Shown: positions 1 through 8,508 of the stretch, piece after piece | Layout: each line of letters begins with the position of its first letter | Position numbering within the stretch: position 1 is the first letter of the stretch | From: a virus | IMG/VR virus record: IMGVR_UViG_3300017749_003563 | Span: 1 to 21,834 of that record | DNA: 21,834 nt | Strand: one strand, 5' to 3' | The notes under the pieces: model-generated | The model's input: only the letters and a program-made list of their open reading frames with translations | Told to the model about the DNA's origin: nothing | Databases searched by the model: none | Program-made: the position numbers and the translations under genes

Positions 1-1064
1 AAGTCCTGTGGCTGTCTTACGTTGTTTTTCTGCTGTGTATATTCTGTTAGACCTAATGGTATGCGGAAATTACTACCGTTCTGCGACCGTGAGTTTTCTT
101 GGTCTTGGTCTAGGTAAAGATTGACTATAGAGCGAACAGCGGCGGCGTTTGGTGTGTATTTGGCTGAGTTTGTGGATGAATTTACGTCGTTAATAAGATT
201 GAATCTATCACCGAGCAACATATTAGGATTATAAGCCTGTAAGTCAGCAGGAGTAGGGACTAGTAATCTACCAGTTAATTTTAGGTCTTTTACGATGAAA
301 TAACTACCTGCGACATCTAAATCAACACCGTTAGACTGGTCTTCAAATCTATTATAATAGAACTGGTTTTCGTTGTTTAATTCAAGGTTAATTATAATAC
401 CACCTAAATAACTATTACCGAGATGGAGTGGCTTAGAATTATTTAAAAGTGCTGTGTCTAATTTAAATGAAAATGGCTTACCATATGCGTTGTCGTTCTG
501 TGTGGCTACGTTAGGCATCTGTCCTGCTCCAGCGGCGGTATTCTGGTTATCCATAAGTGATGAGTGGCGATTAACTTCGTCCGCAAAATTTCCTGCGGCA
601 TCAAATCTAGTTAAAGGTGATACTAGATAATCAGCGTCGGCGTTGCTCCATGCTTCCTTAGCATTTACATACATAGGATAGTTTCTATGTTCGCTGATAC
701 TTACACTTGTCTTTTTAGACTGGACGAAAATACGCTTAACCATATTCTGGACTCCACCCCAGTTAGAAACGTTCTGGTTTGTATAAGCCTGTAAGGTGTT
801 TCCATTACTAGCATTAAATTCTGCTAGTGTTGTTGCGGCGGCTGGTTTTAAAGTCAGTGGTGTTCCGTTTGCTCTAACGTGGAGAATACGTCCAGTTAAA
901 TATAAATCGCTTGTATCTAAAAGTCTATCTTGTGCTGATATTTGGAACTTAATGTTCGCATTACCTTTTACATTGGAAAACCCACCAGAAAGAGCATCGG
1001 CGGCTGATGAAACACTTTGGTCGTTGATTGGGGGAACGCTAAAGAATACTTTGCTAACAGGCAT
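1..1064 (-). CDS. Double-jelly-roll capsid-like protein (partial, C-terminus outside window)
   Basis: The reading frame opens at an ATG at 1064 and runs off the left edge, giving about 354 residues beginning MPVSKVFFSVPPINDQ. Its layout is that of a DJR capsid subunit. A first beta domain ends in a segment on inter-subunit orientation (NVSNWGGVQNMVKRIFVQS). A second opens with a strand pair (GKPFSFKLDTALL) followed by a pattern seen in the other two capsid-like proteins (GGIIINLELNNENQFYY). It lacks low-complexity sequence and a signal peptide. The start is supported by a TAGATATTATC motif just upstream, shared with three other virion-type genes. It is divergent from the dioxygenase gene. Whether it is a major or minor capsid subunit, or a vertex-associated DJR protein, cannot be told. 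The DJR assignment comes from strand pattern and context, not from a search. Confidence 0.6.
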   Translation of the reverse strand, partial: MPVSKVFFSVPPINDQSVSSAADALSGGFSNVKGNANIKFQISAQDRLLDTSDLYLTGRILHVRANGTPLTLKPAAATTLAEFNASNGNTLQAYTNQNVSNWGGVQNMVKRIFVQSKKTSVSISEHRNYPMYVNAKEAWSNADADYLVSPLTRFDAAGNFADEVNRHSSLMDNQNTAAGAGQMPNVATQNDNAYGKPFSFKLDTALLNNSKPLHLGNSYLGGIIINLELNNENQFYYNRFEDQSNGVDLDVAGSYFIVKDLKLTGRLLVPTPADLQAYNPNMLLGDRFNLINDVNSSTNSAKYTPNAAAVRSIVNLYLDQDQENSRSQNGSNFRIPLGLTEYTQQKNNVRQPQD

Positions 1065-1065
1065 T

Positions 1066-1082
1066 TTTGTGATAATATCTAC
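1066..1082 (-). promoter_or_regulatory. Virion-gene upstream motif TAGWWWNTATC (copy 1)
   Basis: Read on the minus strand this is TAGATATTATC followed by CACAAAA and the start codon of the capsid-like gene. The same 11-base pattern precedes three other virion-type genes at nearly the same distance from ATG. It probably marks the promoter or transcription start of a late class. This is inferred from recurrence only. Confidence 0.5.
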
Positions 1083-1141
1083 AAATAATATTTTTTTTAA
1101 AATTTTTTAAAATTTTTTATGATGGAAGACTATATACTAGA

Positions 1142-1768
1142 ATGACTGATTATTTCAACGGTGATGATTTTTACGGCGATTGTGCTATTTTGGAATGTTA
1201 TTTAAATGAAATGGAATTTTATAGTGGAACAGAAAGGCAGAAATTGTATAGGCATTCTAATGCTACTGGGAATGTAGGTTCTATGCTGTATGGCTATACG
1301 TGGCGAGGTTATTTATCTAAAACGAAAACAAGGACAAAGTCGCAGAAATACCTAGGATTATACCAGACTAAATGTAAGGATTTATACCCTCTATTTGAAT
1401 CAGTAGCCGAAGAGTTTTCCAGTCTATATTTTCCTGATTTTGAGTGGTTCAATCTTCAATTAAATAAATGCTTTCCTATACCACCTCACTACGATTCTGT
1501 TAATGTCGGAACTAGCATTATATTGGGACTGGGTGATTATACTGGTGGGCTACTGAATGTAGAATATCCAGATGGCGTAAAAGAAATAGACATACAAGGG
1601 CAAACGTATGAATTTGATGGTAGTAAATATAAACACTGGGTAGATGATTTCACTGGGACACGCTACTCAATTGTCTTTTTTAAAAATAAAATGCTGATGA
1701 ATAAAGCAAAAAAAGTAGTATTTGACGCAGACTTAATTAAAGACGTTATACCTAATCATCTCCAGTAG
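1142..1768 (+). CDS. 2-oxoglutarate/Fe(II) dioxygenase, TET/JBP-like
   Basis: A 208-aa single-domain protein with the complete active-site signature of the 2OG-Fe(II) oxygenase superfamily. H116 and D118 (PPHYDS) and H165 (YKHWV) would bind iron, and R174 (GTRYSIVFF) would bind the 2-oxoglutarate carboxylate. The motif surroundings (HYDSxNxGTS, GLGDYTGGLL, FDG before the distal His, GTRYSIVFF) are those I associate with the TET/JBP class that oxidises 5-methylcytosine or thymine in DNA, rather than prolyl hydroxylases. The N-terminal 100 residues are not recognised. The presence of a TAGT-like glycosyltransferase at 12958-13866 makes nucleic acid a plausible substrate, but a protein hydroxylase remains possible. 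The gene is divergent from the capsid-like gene. Its last 17 bases overlap the convergent 1088-aa gene. The oxygenase call is strong and the subclass moderate. Confidence 0.82.
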   Translation: MTDYFNGDDFYGDCAILECYLNEMEFYSGTERQKLYRHSNATGNVGSMLYGYTWRGYLSKTKTRTKSQKYLGLYQTKCKDLYPLFESVAEEFSSLYFPDFEWFNLQLNKCFPIPPHYDSVNVGTSIILGLGDYTGGLLNVEYPDGVKEIDIQGQTYEFDGSKYKHWVDDFTGTRYSIVFFKNKMLMNKAKKVVFDADLIKDVIPNHLQ

Positions 1769-4700
1769 GGGGTGGGGGTGGCGGTCTTCTAGTGCGAACT
1801 CTTATAGTTCTTGTTTCTGCTGCTGCTGCTCCTTCCCCTGCTGCTCTAGCACGTTGTGCTGGTGTTTCTCCTCTTGGTCGTGCGGATGTTTGCCGAGCAA
1901 TAGGCTGAATATCTCTCGGTCTATTTCTTACTCTAATCGTTCTTGGAGTTTGTGAATATCCACGTAAAATTGCTTCTTGTCTATTAATTTCAGCGTTATA
2001 GTTTTCTATTTGCCGTTTTAATTCTATTTGCTGTTTTGGCTTTCTACCGATTGCTCTTTGTCTTCCCTGTGCTAATGCTCTATCACTTTCTAACTGTTTT
2101 ATTCTACCTTCCGCTTTTTCTCTAATCTTAATGGATTCTGCCCTTTCTTGGCGAAGTTCTATTCTTGTTGGCGGTGCTCCACCACGTTCAGGGCGAGGTT
2201 CTTCGCCGCGAGTCATTTGTGGTCTTGGGAATGTTCTTTCATCACGAGGGGGCTTACTGGGTTTGGGTTCTTCATCAGGGAAAAAGGCTGGTTCTCTAAA
2301 AACTTCTCTAGGTGGTCTTTTAAAATCACGAGGGGGCTTACTGGGTTTGGGTTCTTCATCAGGGAAAAAGGCTGGTTCTGCTAAGACATCCCTTACAGGG
2401 TCTTCTTGTGCTGGTGGGTCAGGGTCAGCATCTACTACTGCCTGTTCTCTCTGTGCTAGTTGCTCTTGTCCTGCTATAAAGGGGTCAGCACCGAAACCTG
2501 CTTCTGGGTCTGCTCTTGGTAATACGCCTATGTCTGCTAAATCTTCTCTGTCGCCATACATACCGCCACCGTAATCGTCATAATCAAAGTCCAGCGGTGG
2601 CTGGTCGGGGTCAGGTTCTATATCGCCGTCAAGTGCCTGTAATACATAGGCTTGTTGGGCTTGTCTTAATTCATCTGGAAGCACTCCATCGCTACCTGCG
2701 TCTTGCTCTCCTTGTGTATTACTAATATCTACACGCATATTTGTCTGGGCTACATTCTTGTCGGTTTCCGCTTGAATTACACTAGCAACGACTCCTGCTA
2801 CCTGTTCGCTCTTAATATTAACTGCCTCATTTTCAATAACATTAGTAGGCTTAGGAACTGGGAAAGTAATTTTAAATAATAAACTAGAATCTACCTGTAA
2901 TGGTATATCGGTCATATCTGGATTTAATATTTTAATATCTATTTCATTAATTACCTTTGGATTAGAAAGAGTATGGCTTAATACATTTCTATCGGCTATA
3001 TAATCTTGATTACTTAAATTGGACTTGGGGATTACGTCTAAAATACCTACTGTTTGCTGGTCTTTTAATGTATCATTTGGCTCAACAATACTACTAGTTA
3101 TTAACATATAGCCATTCTCCGATAGTGTTGGTAAATTATTAGCCGTAAAATCTTTGGCTGTTGTTATTACTGGAATCATTACAGCACCCCTATAGAAAGA
3201 GCCTTGATATGATGCGACATTAACAGTAGAAGCAGCATTTAAATTATTATTGTAAGAATCTACTGGAACGGAAATGCCTTGTAGATTATAAAATTGAACG
3301 TCGCTGACTGCTGGTAATGCTCCACGAGCCATAGGTGTAGGTTTTTTACTTGGGTCAGGTGGTATTTTATCCGAGACGCTTAATGCTAGTGGGTTAAAAA
3401 GTGTTGATATACTAGGAATAATACTACTATCAATTGATTGATTTGTAGTGAATCCATCTACATTTAGAGTCGTCCCAAACCAAAACTCGGTATTAGTTCC
3501 AGCACCATTAATAGAGGAGTTTTGTATTTCATCATATTGAAAACCTAATCTACCCCATATAGTTTTATTGAAAGCCGCTCGTGCTTTATCTTTGGAAGTA
3601 AAATAATCATCAAAAAGCCTATATTCTCTACAACTCTTTTTCTCATCAGCGGTCAATGCTGGATTGGAGAAATTATCTTCTACGTCCCCTTCTTTTTCGC
3701 AAGTATCTACAGCCCAGTTTGTAATTAAAATCCCTGATATTCTACTCATAATATTATTTAATGTAAATGTAGTTTCATCGCTTTGGCTGCCTTGTTGGCT
3801 AGGAACTACAACTTTATTAAAAACGCATTCCTGACCTGCTGATTCTAGAGTTGTGCCGAACCTATCTATTGTTGGAATCTTTCTTCCTTCGTGTGCCTTA
3901 GATATTGAAAAACCACTATTATCATCATCATATTTTATCTCAAAGCCAGTAGTGCCGAATGCTAAGCCATTTAAAAAAGGATTATAAGTAGCAGTAGTTA
4001 ATGACCGTTTCATTAAGGGCATAGTATATTTATTGGAAGCCTCAAAACCCATATAGTATTTACTAAAAATTCCAGTCTGTAGCGTTATGTTCGCAAGGTT
4101 GCTTTCAGGTGGAGCATATCCAGCACCGAGAGCACCTTTAGCGGCGTTATTTCTTATAGTTCTATTTGTATTTCCTGAAACACCTACAATGGAGCAAAAA
4201 CCTGACCGCTCTATATCTAAGGTTGCTGCTCCTTTTCTAGTTTGTGTAAAATCAACTGCTCCTAGTTGCCCTTCACTTCTTTTTAATTTAATAAATGCTG
4301 TATCTGTATTAACATTTTTAAAACCTGTTTTTATATCATCATAGTAAAGGGATTGTTGTAGAACAAAGTTTCTATTAGTTGAATTATTAACATTATATCC
4401 ATTAAATTGCTTGTTTAATTTTTGGAATTCATAAAAGTCCTGATTTTGCGAACCTATAATTCTATTAACATTTATTTGTTCGCTAATGATATTACTAATT
4501 TTATTGATAGAATAAATGCCCCTTTTAATTTTAATTTTTGCTTTTCCAGTCATAGGGACAGCGGCGAAAGTTCCATCGCCCCAATCAAGATTCGCAACTA
4601 AAGGCATCATATTTTCGGTATATCCAGCAGCCGATAAATTAGATTCTTGTTCTAAATCAACAGCCCCAGTAGCATTTGGAAATTCATTTATACAATTTGT

Positions 4701-5018
4701 TGAAAAGCGAACACCTAAGTCGGTTATCAAAGTATATTCAAGCAAAGTAGCAGCAGCCTCTTCAGTTTGGAAAACTGGCGAATTATATGTAGTATCTACG
4801 CCGTAGTATTGAAATGCTATAGTTTCTTCAATATCTTCATTTAATTCCACTGATGCTCCATTAATACCTTTTAAATTAATAATAGAACTCTGTAAGCCGA
4901 TTTCTGTTCCTATAGGCAATTCTAATGCTGTTGGTAATCTATATGAGAATCTATTATTAGTTTCATTTATGGAACTAGCATTTTTAGCATTTACATCAAT
5001 ATAGATTGAATTAGACAT
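1752..5018 (-). CDS. Large virion protein (1088 aa), beta-rich with a Pro/Arg-rich disordered tail
   Basis: No family is recognised with certainty. The N-terminus (NRFSYRLPTALELPIGTEIGL) has the alternating strand pattern also seen at the start of the 162-aa protein at 12446-12934, suggesting a shared beta domain. Residues up to about 740 are Asn/Ser/Thr-rich with many predicted beta segments. The last 300 or so are disordered: an acidic stretch (DPDQPPLDFDYDDYGGGMYG), a duplicated Pro-rich unit (EPAFFPDEEPKPSKPPRD), a charged helical region rich in Arg, Lys and Gln, two RTIRVR repeats and a terminal PPPPPPTGDD. No signal peptide or membrane segment is seen. A TAGTATATATC motif sits 4 bases before the ATG, as for capsid-type genes. 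It may be a spike, vertex or internal scaffold/tape protein. The acidic and basic tail could contact DNA or other capsid parts. Confidence 0.6.
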   Translation of the reverse strand: MSNSIYIDVNAKNASSINETNNRFSYRLPTALELPIGTEIGLQSSIINLKGINGASVELNEDIEETIAFQYYGVDTTYNSPVFQTEEAAATLLEYTLITDLGVRFSTNCINEFPNATGAVDLEQESNLSAAGYTENMMPLVANLDWGDGTFAAVPMTGKAKIKIKRGIYSINKISNIISEQINVNRIIGSQNQDFYEFQKLNKQFNGYNVNNSTNRNFVLQQSLYYDDIKTGFKNVNTDTAFIKLKRSEGQLGAVDFTQTRKGAATLDIERSGFCSIVGVSGNTNRTIRNNAAKGALGAGYAPPESNLANITLQTGIFSKYYMGFEASNKYTMPLMKRSLTTATYNPFLNGLAFGTTGFEIKYDDDNSGFSISKAHEGRKIPTIDRFGTTLESAGQECVFNKVVVPSQQGSQSDETTFTLNNIMSRISGILITNWAVDTCEKEGDVEDNFSNPALTADEKKSCREYRLFDDYFTSKDKARAAFNKTIWGRLGFQYDEIQNSSINGAGTNTEFWFGTTLNVDGFTTNQSIDSSIIPSISTLFNPLALSVSDKIPPDPSKKPTPMARGALPAVSDVQFYNLQGISVPVDSYNNNLNAASTVNVASYQGSFYRGAVMIPVITTAKDFTANNLPTLSENGYMLITSSIVEPNDTLKDQQTVGILDVIPKSNLSNQDYIADRNVLSHTLSNPKVINEIDIKILNPDMTDIPLQVDSSLLFKITFPVPKPTNVIENEAVNIKSEQVAGVVASVIQAETDKNVAQTNMRVDISNTQGEQDAGSDGVLPDELRQAQQAYVLQALDGDIEPDPDQPPLDFDYDDYGGGMYGDREDLADIGVLPRADPEAGFGADPFIAGQEQLAQREQAVVDADPDPPAQEDPVRDVLAEPAFFPDEEPKPSKPPRDFKRPPREVFREPAFFPDEEPKPSKPPRDERTFPRPQMTRGEEPRPERGGAPPTRIELRQERAESIKIREKAEGRIKQLESDRALAQGRQRAIGRKPKQQIELKRQIENYNAEINRQEAILRGYSQTPRTIRVRNRPRDIQPIARQTSARPRGETPAQRARAAGEGAAAAETRTIRVRTRRPPPPPPTGDD
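2241..2379. repeat. Two exact 55-bp direct repeats, 84-bp period
   Basis: Positions 2241-2295 and 2325-2379 are identical over 55 bases by eye. The period of 84 bases is exactly 28 codons, so the duplication is in frame in the 1088-aa gene and repeats the Pro-rich EPAFFPDEEPKPSKPPRD unit. Identity at the DNA level points to a recent duplication or ongoing recombination. Confidence 0.9.
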
Positions 5019-5033
5019 TATTGATATATACTA
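5019..5033 (-). promoter_or_regulatory. Virion-gene upstream motif TAGWWWNTATC (copy 2)
   Basis: On the minus strand this reads TAGTATATATC-AATA-ATG directly before the 1088-aa gene. It matches the pattern before the capsid genes at 1064 and 12086 and the 421-aa gene at 9765, which groups these products as one expression class. Confidence 0.5.
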
Positions 5034-5044
5034 AAGGGATTTTT

Positions 5045-5548
5045 TTATTTATTCTTGTTAGAATAATTGCGAACCGATGATAGAATTTTATTCATTTTTG
5101 CTTTTCCACGTGTATCATCCATTATATCTTCTTCGCTTATCAATCCTAATATCTTATCCATGGTATCAAATTCTTTCACGGTATTACAATTTTCTAGTGC
5201 CGCCATTTTTAAAGAATTAAATTTACCTAGTTTTTTTTCTTTTTCAAAACGTTTCACCTTTTCTCTAGCAATTTCTTGTTCGCTTAATTTTTTCTTTCTT
5301 TCTTTTTTATGGTCGGCTTTCTGTTTATCGGCTCTAAGTAAATCTTTTTGCTCTTTTCTAATCTTTGCTTCCACTCTCTTTTCGGCTTCTTGGTCTAGTT
5401 TTGCTAGTCTTTTTTCTTTTGCCTTTTGCCTTCCAACTGCTAGGGCTTCTTTTTGTTTATCGGTAAGTGTTCTTTTCGGTTTGCCTTCAGGTTTTTTTTT
5501 ATCAAATACTTCGTCTTCACGCACTTCTAGTTTAATGTTGTCGCTCAT
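5045..5548 (-). CDS. Lys/Glu-rich coiled-coil protein (167 aa)
   Basis: The frame could open further upstream, but that part is antisense to the next gene. The ATG at 5548 (MSDNIKLEVREDEVF) is preferred because it leaves a clean 52-bp divergent intergenic region. Residues about 25-115 are an almost continuous Lys/Glu/Arg/Gln helix (KRTLTDKQKEALAVGRQKAK is typical of basic viral coiled-coil proteins), followed by a less charged C-terminal part with MAALENCNTVKEFDTMDKIL. No transmembrane segment or signal is seen. A strongly basic helical protein next to structural genes could be a scaffold or DNA-packaging accessory, but no specific family is recognised. It lies 26 bp upstream of the 1088-aa gene on the same strand, so co-transcription is possible. 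Confidence 0.7.
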   Translation of the reverse strand: MSDNIKLEVREDEVFDKKKPEGKPKRTLTDKQKEALAVGRQKAKEKRLAKLDQEAEKRVEAKIRKEQKDLLRADKQKADHKKERKKKLSEQEIAREKVKRFEKEKKLGKFNSLKMAALENCNTVKEFDTMDKILGLISEEDIMDDTRGKAKMNKILSSVRNYSNKNK

Positions 5549-5600
5549 AATATTAATCAATAGAAAAAAAAATAAATGTTTTATTATAACATAGAATATA

Positions 5601-6014
5601 ATGCCTATTATCTCAGCCATTAATCCAAGTAATACAACAGTAGATTTAATAACAGATGCTAGCAAAGCATTAAAGGTAGATTTAGCAGGGGCATCACACG
5701 GCGGAACAGCCCCTACAACTAGCACTGAGTCAGTCCTTATAGGGGGAAGTGGAACTGGTAATAGTTCTGCTATTGATACAACTGCTTTTAATGTAGTAGG
5801 TATCGCATTTTCCAGTTCAAATACTACTGACCCAATAACTATTCAAGCGTCAATAGATTCGGCGACTTATTTTACACTTACCCAACTAGTATATCCACTT
5901 AGAACAATTGAATTAAGCCAACCAGCATTTAAATTTTACCGAGCTTCGCAGACTGATACTACTGGGATTCCATCAACTCTTAATATAACAGTATCAAAAC
6001 GCTACTTAATTTAA
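5601..6014 (+). CDS. Small fibre-like protein (137 aa)
   Basis: It begins MPIISAINPSNTTVDLITDA and ends in a beta-rich domain (FNVVGIAFSSSNTTDPITIQ ... FKFYRASQTDTTGIPSTLNI). Both ends resemble the next gene: the INPSN start followed by a KALKVDL-type strand, and the C-terminal domain with NTTD/NTSD, a FTL/FFK strand, the Y-R-x-S-Q motif and a closing NIT/NTS strand. It is Ser/Thr/Asn-rich, has almost no Cys or Trp, and has no signal peptide, as expected of virion fibre or decoration proteins. It appears to be a short version lacking the central repeat region of its neighbour. The function is inferred from composition and context. Confidence 0.65.
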   Translation: MPIISAINPSNTTVDLITDASKALKVDLAGASHGGTAPTTSTESVLIGGSGTGNSSAIDTTAFNVVGIAFSSSNTTDPITIQASIDSATYFTLTQLVYPLRTIELSQPAFKFYRASQTDTTGIPSTLNITVSKRYLI

Positions 6015-6082
6015 AAAATAAATTATTAATTTTATTACCTAATTTTTACTAGGCAAATTTATATTTACATATATTACCAAAT

Positions 6083-6976
6083 ATGTCCTCACTCAATCTC
6101 GCAATCAATCCCTCCAACAACTTACAAGCAGTAAAAGTAGATTCTAACGGTAATTTAAAGGTAGATGTTTCTGCTAGTTCTTCAACCCATACCCAGAATG
6201 TAGACATCGTAGCAAATACAGTTGGACTTGCTACCGAATCCACATCCTCTAATATTGATAGTAATACTAGCACTATTGCTAGTAATACAACCTCACTAGC
6301 AGCAGCGGTATCAGGCAACGAACTTCAAGTAGATGTAATCACTTCAGCCCTTCCATCAGGAGCGGCGACTGAATCTACCCTCGGTAATGCTCTAGGCGAA
6401 TTACAGACTATGGACGCTAGTTTATCAAGTATCCAGAGTAATGTCGCCACTAGTTCATTACAGAACACCGCTAACGGTATTCTAACTAATGCCGAAGCAC
6501 ACCTCGGAACTATAGACACCTCAACCGCAACCGCTTCAACTACCCTAACAGGAATTTCCGCAAAACTTCCAGCCGCTCTCGGTCAGGATATTATGAGCGA
6601 TTCACTTTCAGTAGTAATTGCTAGTAATCAATCCGCAATTCCAGTTTCTACTGCTGGGGCTAATACTACAAATTCTACTGATACTGCTTCCCCTGCGGCT
6701 GGAGCAACTACAACCTCTACTACTGCTAATATGAATGGATTTCAACATTTAACCATTTTCGGTAATAGTAGTAATACTAGTGATATTATATCAGTCCAGA
6801 CAAGTGCGGACAATTCAACATTTTTCAAGAATACTCAACATTTTGTATCGCAAGATTTTTCTACTGGCGATTTTGTCGTAAATATAGTCAGCCCTGCGGC
6901 TCAATATTATAGAATAAGTCAGCCTAATACTACTGGAAGTGGTAAATCACTTACAATCAATACAAGTAAAAAGTAA
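6083..6976 (+). CDS. Fibre-like protein (297 aa) with heptad-type linker repeats
   Basis: It is related to the preceding 137-aa gene at the N-terminus (INPSNNLQAVKVDSNGNLKV) and in the C-terminal beta domain (FQHLTIFGNSSNTSD ... QYYRISQPNTTGSGKSL). The middle (about residues 35-190) is a low-complexity Ser/Thr/Ala/Asn region with repeated short units such as ATESTSSNIDSNTSTIASNT and ATESTLGNALGELQTMDASL, the style of trimeric phage and viral fibre shafts. No membrane segment is seen. The likely role is host attachment or virion surface decoration. Its stop codon abuts the stop codon of the convergent recombinase-like gene with no base between them. Confidence 0.68.
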   Translation: MSSLNLAINPSNNLQAVKVDSNGNLKVDVSASSSTHTQNVDIVANTVGLATESTSSNIDSNTSTIASNTTSLAAAVSGNELQVDVITSALPSGAATESTLGNALGELQTMDASLSSIQSNVATSSLQNTANGILTNAEAHLGTIDTSTATASTTLTGISAKLPAALGQDIMSDSLSVVIASNQSAIPVSTAGANTTNSTDTASPAAGATTTSTTANMNGFQHLTIFGNSSNTSDIISVQTSADNSTFFKNTQHFVSQDFSTGDFVVNIVSPAAQYYRISQPNTTGSGKSLTINTSKK

Positions 6977-7810
6977 TTAGAAATTATATAACATTTTGTA
7001 GATTTCATACTCAGGCATTTTTTTGTAGACTTGTCTTATATCGTGTATGGTAATAGGTAAATTAACTAGTTTGTTTGTAAAATTCATCAATCCATTACTT
7101 ATATTGGATTTTTTCAATTCTCTTCCACTAGCCGAAGTAAAAAAGAAAAGATTATTATTTTTTTTATAAGTTGCTATATATTTCAAAAAAATTTTGCTAC
7201 AAAGACTACTTCTTAGTTCATAATGTATTTGCTCTACTAATGTTCTATTATTATGAATATTAAATATCAAAGTAAATTTATTATCTAATGTGTTCCAGTT
7301 TAAATATAATTTTTTCTTTAGGCATTCACTTGGTTCGCTATTTTTTACGAACTCTATATTTATTAGGTGGTGTAGTTTTATGGGTATTTCGTAAATTAAA
7401 AAAGTCAAAAACATAAAATTCCTAAAATTTGTATAGGACACTCCTGCGACTACATATTTAGTATATTCAGCATTTACCTTCTGCCTCAAACAATTATAAC
7501 TAGGTATTTTCAAATAGTTCTGTGGGTTATTTTTCATATCTATTAAATCGCTCAAATTTTCGTTGTAGCGTTCCAGTATTTCTTCACTAGCATTATTTGC
7601 CTTTAGAAAGGCTATCATAAATTCTAGACTACGTAAAACAGTCAAAGGCGAATATCTTACTAGAAGTTCTGTAGTTATTTTTTCGCTGTCTTCGGCTATT
7701 ACGTTGTTAAATGTATTCGTATCAAAGTCAAAAAACTCTGGAAATATTCTATTTATTCTTTTTAAATTTAAAAGACTATCCTTAAAATTGTATTCGCCGT
7801 AGTGTAGCAT
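6977..7810 (-). CDS. Tyrosine-recombinase-like protein, probably divergent or degenerate
   Basis: A 277-aa protein whose C-terminal half resembles the catalytic domain of tyrosine recombinases. Residues 127-153 (YTNFRNFMFLTFLIYEIPIK ...) resemble the box I helices, although the usual catalytic Arg is Lys145 here. Residues 254-264 (TIHDIRQVYKK) look like the H-x-x-R box II (H256, R259). Tyrosines at 268, 271 and 275 are candidate nucleophiles close to the C-terminus. The N-terminal 110 residues are helical and could be the core-binding domain. Such integrases occur in polinton-like viruses and virophages. The missing first Arg means activity is uncertain, and a non-catalytic DNA-binding descendant is possible. 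It is divergent from the HNH gene and convergent with the fibre gene. Confidence 0.45.
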   Translation of the reverse strand: MLHYGEYNFKDSLLNLKRINRIFPEFFDFDTNTFNNVIAEDSEKITTELLVRYSPLTVLRSLEFMIAFLKANNASEEILERYNENLSDLIDMKNNPQNYLKIPSYNCLRQKVNAEYTKYVVAGVSYTNFRNFMFLTFLIYEIPIKLHHLINIEFVKNSEPSECLKKKLYLNWNTLDNKFTLIFNIHNNRTLVEQIHYELRSSLCSKIFLKYIATYKKNNNLFFFTSASGRELKKSNISNGLMNFTNKLVNLPITIHDIRQVYKKMPEYEIYKMLYNF

Positions 7811-7839
7811 ATATATTCTACTAATATTATTTTTGCGTT

Positions 7840-7881
7840 TAATAATTCATTTTTTAATAATTCATTTTATTATAAATGAAT
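7840..7881 (+). promoter_or_regulatory. Tandem 14-bp repeat and hairpin over the HNH start codon
   Basis: TAATAATTCATTTT occurs at 7840-7853 and again at 7855-7868. The second copy also forms a perfect 8-bp inverted repeat (ATTCATTT, 7860-7867, with AAATGAAT, 7874-7881) that includes the ATG at 7876. It could be an operator for the divergent endonuclease/recombinase pair or an mRNA hairpin occluding the start. In such AT-rich DNA a chance origin is possible. Confidence 0.35.
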
Positions 7882-8508
7882 CAATACCAGAAGGATATAG
7901 TAATAACTAATAAATTTAATTGTAAAACTAACAAAATGTGTAAATACATTACAGTAGGCTGCCCTGATTGCGATGAAAAACGCACTATCCTATATAGTAA
8001 ATATAAGACTAGAAAAACAGATTCGTGTTTAAAATGTAATGGAATCAAGCATTTACCAGTAAAAAAAAGCCATAATTTATCCCAGACAAAAGTTTATAGA
8101 AAATACCATAATATGTTAAGGCGATGTTATGACGAAACAAACAAAGATTTTAAAAATTACGGTGGAAGAGGTATTGGAGTAGCAGACTCTTGGCTATTAC
8201 CAGATAAAGGACTATTAAATTTTAATAACTGGCTTATGGAAAATGGGTGGAATGAGGAAAGCAAACTACAACTAGATAGAATAGATAATGATAAAGATTA
8301 TGAGCCTAGCAACTGCCAGTTGATTTCTCAATTAGAAAATCTAAGCAAAGTAGAAAATTTATTTGGAATAAAAGGTAGAAAAGTTATAAAAAAACCGACA
8401 CTCTACAGAGATTTAATGGAAGGATTAAAAGCCACTACAAAGTTAGAAGAAGAAAACCTAGTTCCATTATGGGATTTTTTAGAAGGTATAGGTAAAAAAT
8501 TAAAATAA
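7876..8508 (+). CDS. HNH-type (homing) endonuclease with N-terminal zinc ribbon
   Basis: A 210-aa protein. Cys29, Cys32 (CPDC), Cys51 and Cys54 (CLKC) form a probable zinc ribbon. Residues 74-151 carry the signature of free-standing phage and organelle HNH-like endonucleases: YRKYHNMLRRCY, NYGGRGIGVADSW, LDRIDNDKDYEPSNCQLIS. The Asp/Asn-rich LDRIDND block and the Asn-Cys pair are the recurrent core of that family. These enzymes nick or cut DNA at related alleles lacking the gene, so this is probably a selfish element or a resolvase-like nuclease. The Lys-rich C-terminal tail is not recognised. It overlaps the convergent 421-aa gene by 9 bases. Only the exact nuclease subclass is uncertain. 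Confidence 0.7.
   Translation: MNQYQKDIVITNKFNCKTNKMCKYITVGCPDCDEKRTILYSKYKTRKTDSCLKCNGIKHLPVKKSHNLSQTKVYRKYHNMLRRCYDETNKDFKNYGGRGIGVADSWLLPDKGLLNFNNWLMENGWNEESKLQLDRIDNDKDYEPSNCQLISQLENLSKVENLFGIKGRKVIKKPTLYRDLMEGLKATTKLEEENLVPLWDFLEGIGKKLK

Noticed and set aside
1085-1118. Repeated TTTTTTAAAA runs as an origin
   Set aside because: Simple A/T tracts like this occur in most spacers here, and nothing specific supports an origin.
2131-2574. 147-aa plus-strand open frame
   Set aside because: It is antisense to the Pro/Arg-rich tail of the 1088-aa gene. Its composition reflects the complementary repeat codons, and it has no recognisable domain.
5067-5594. 175-aa plus-strand open frame
   Set aside because: It is antisense to the Lys-rich coiled-coil gene. 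The Ser/Phe-rich product is the expected mirror of Lys/Glu codons.
5549-5725. N-terminal extension of the coiled-coil protein
   Set aside because: The extension is antisense to the 137-aa fibre-like gene and hydrophobic. The ATG at 5548 gives a normal divergent spacer.
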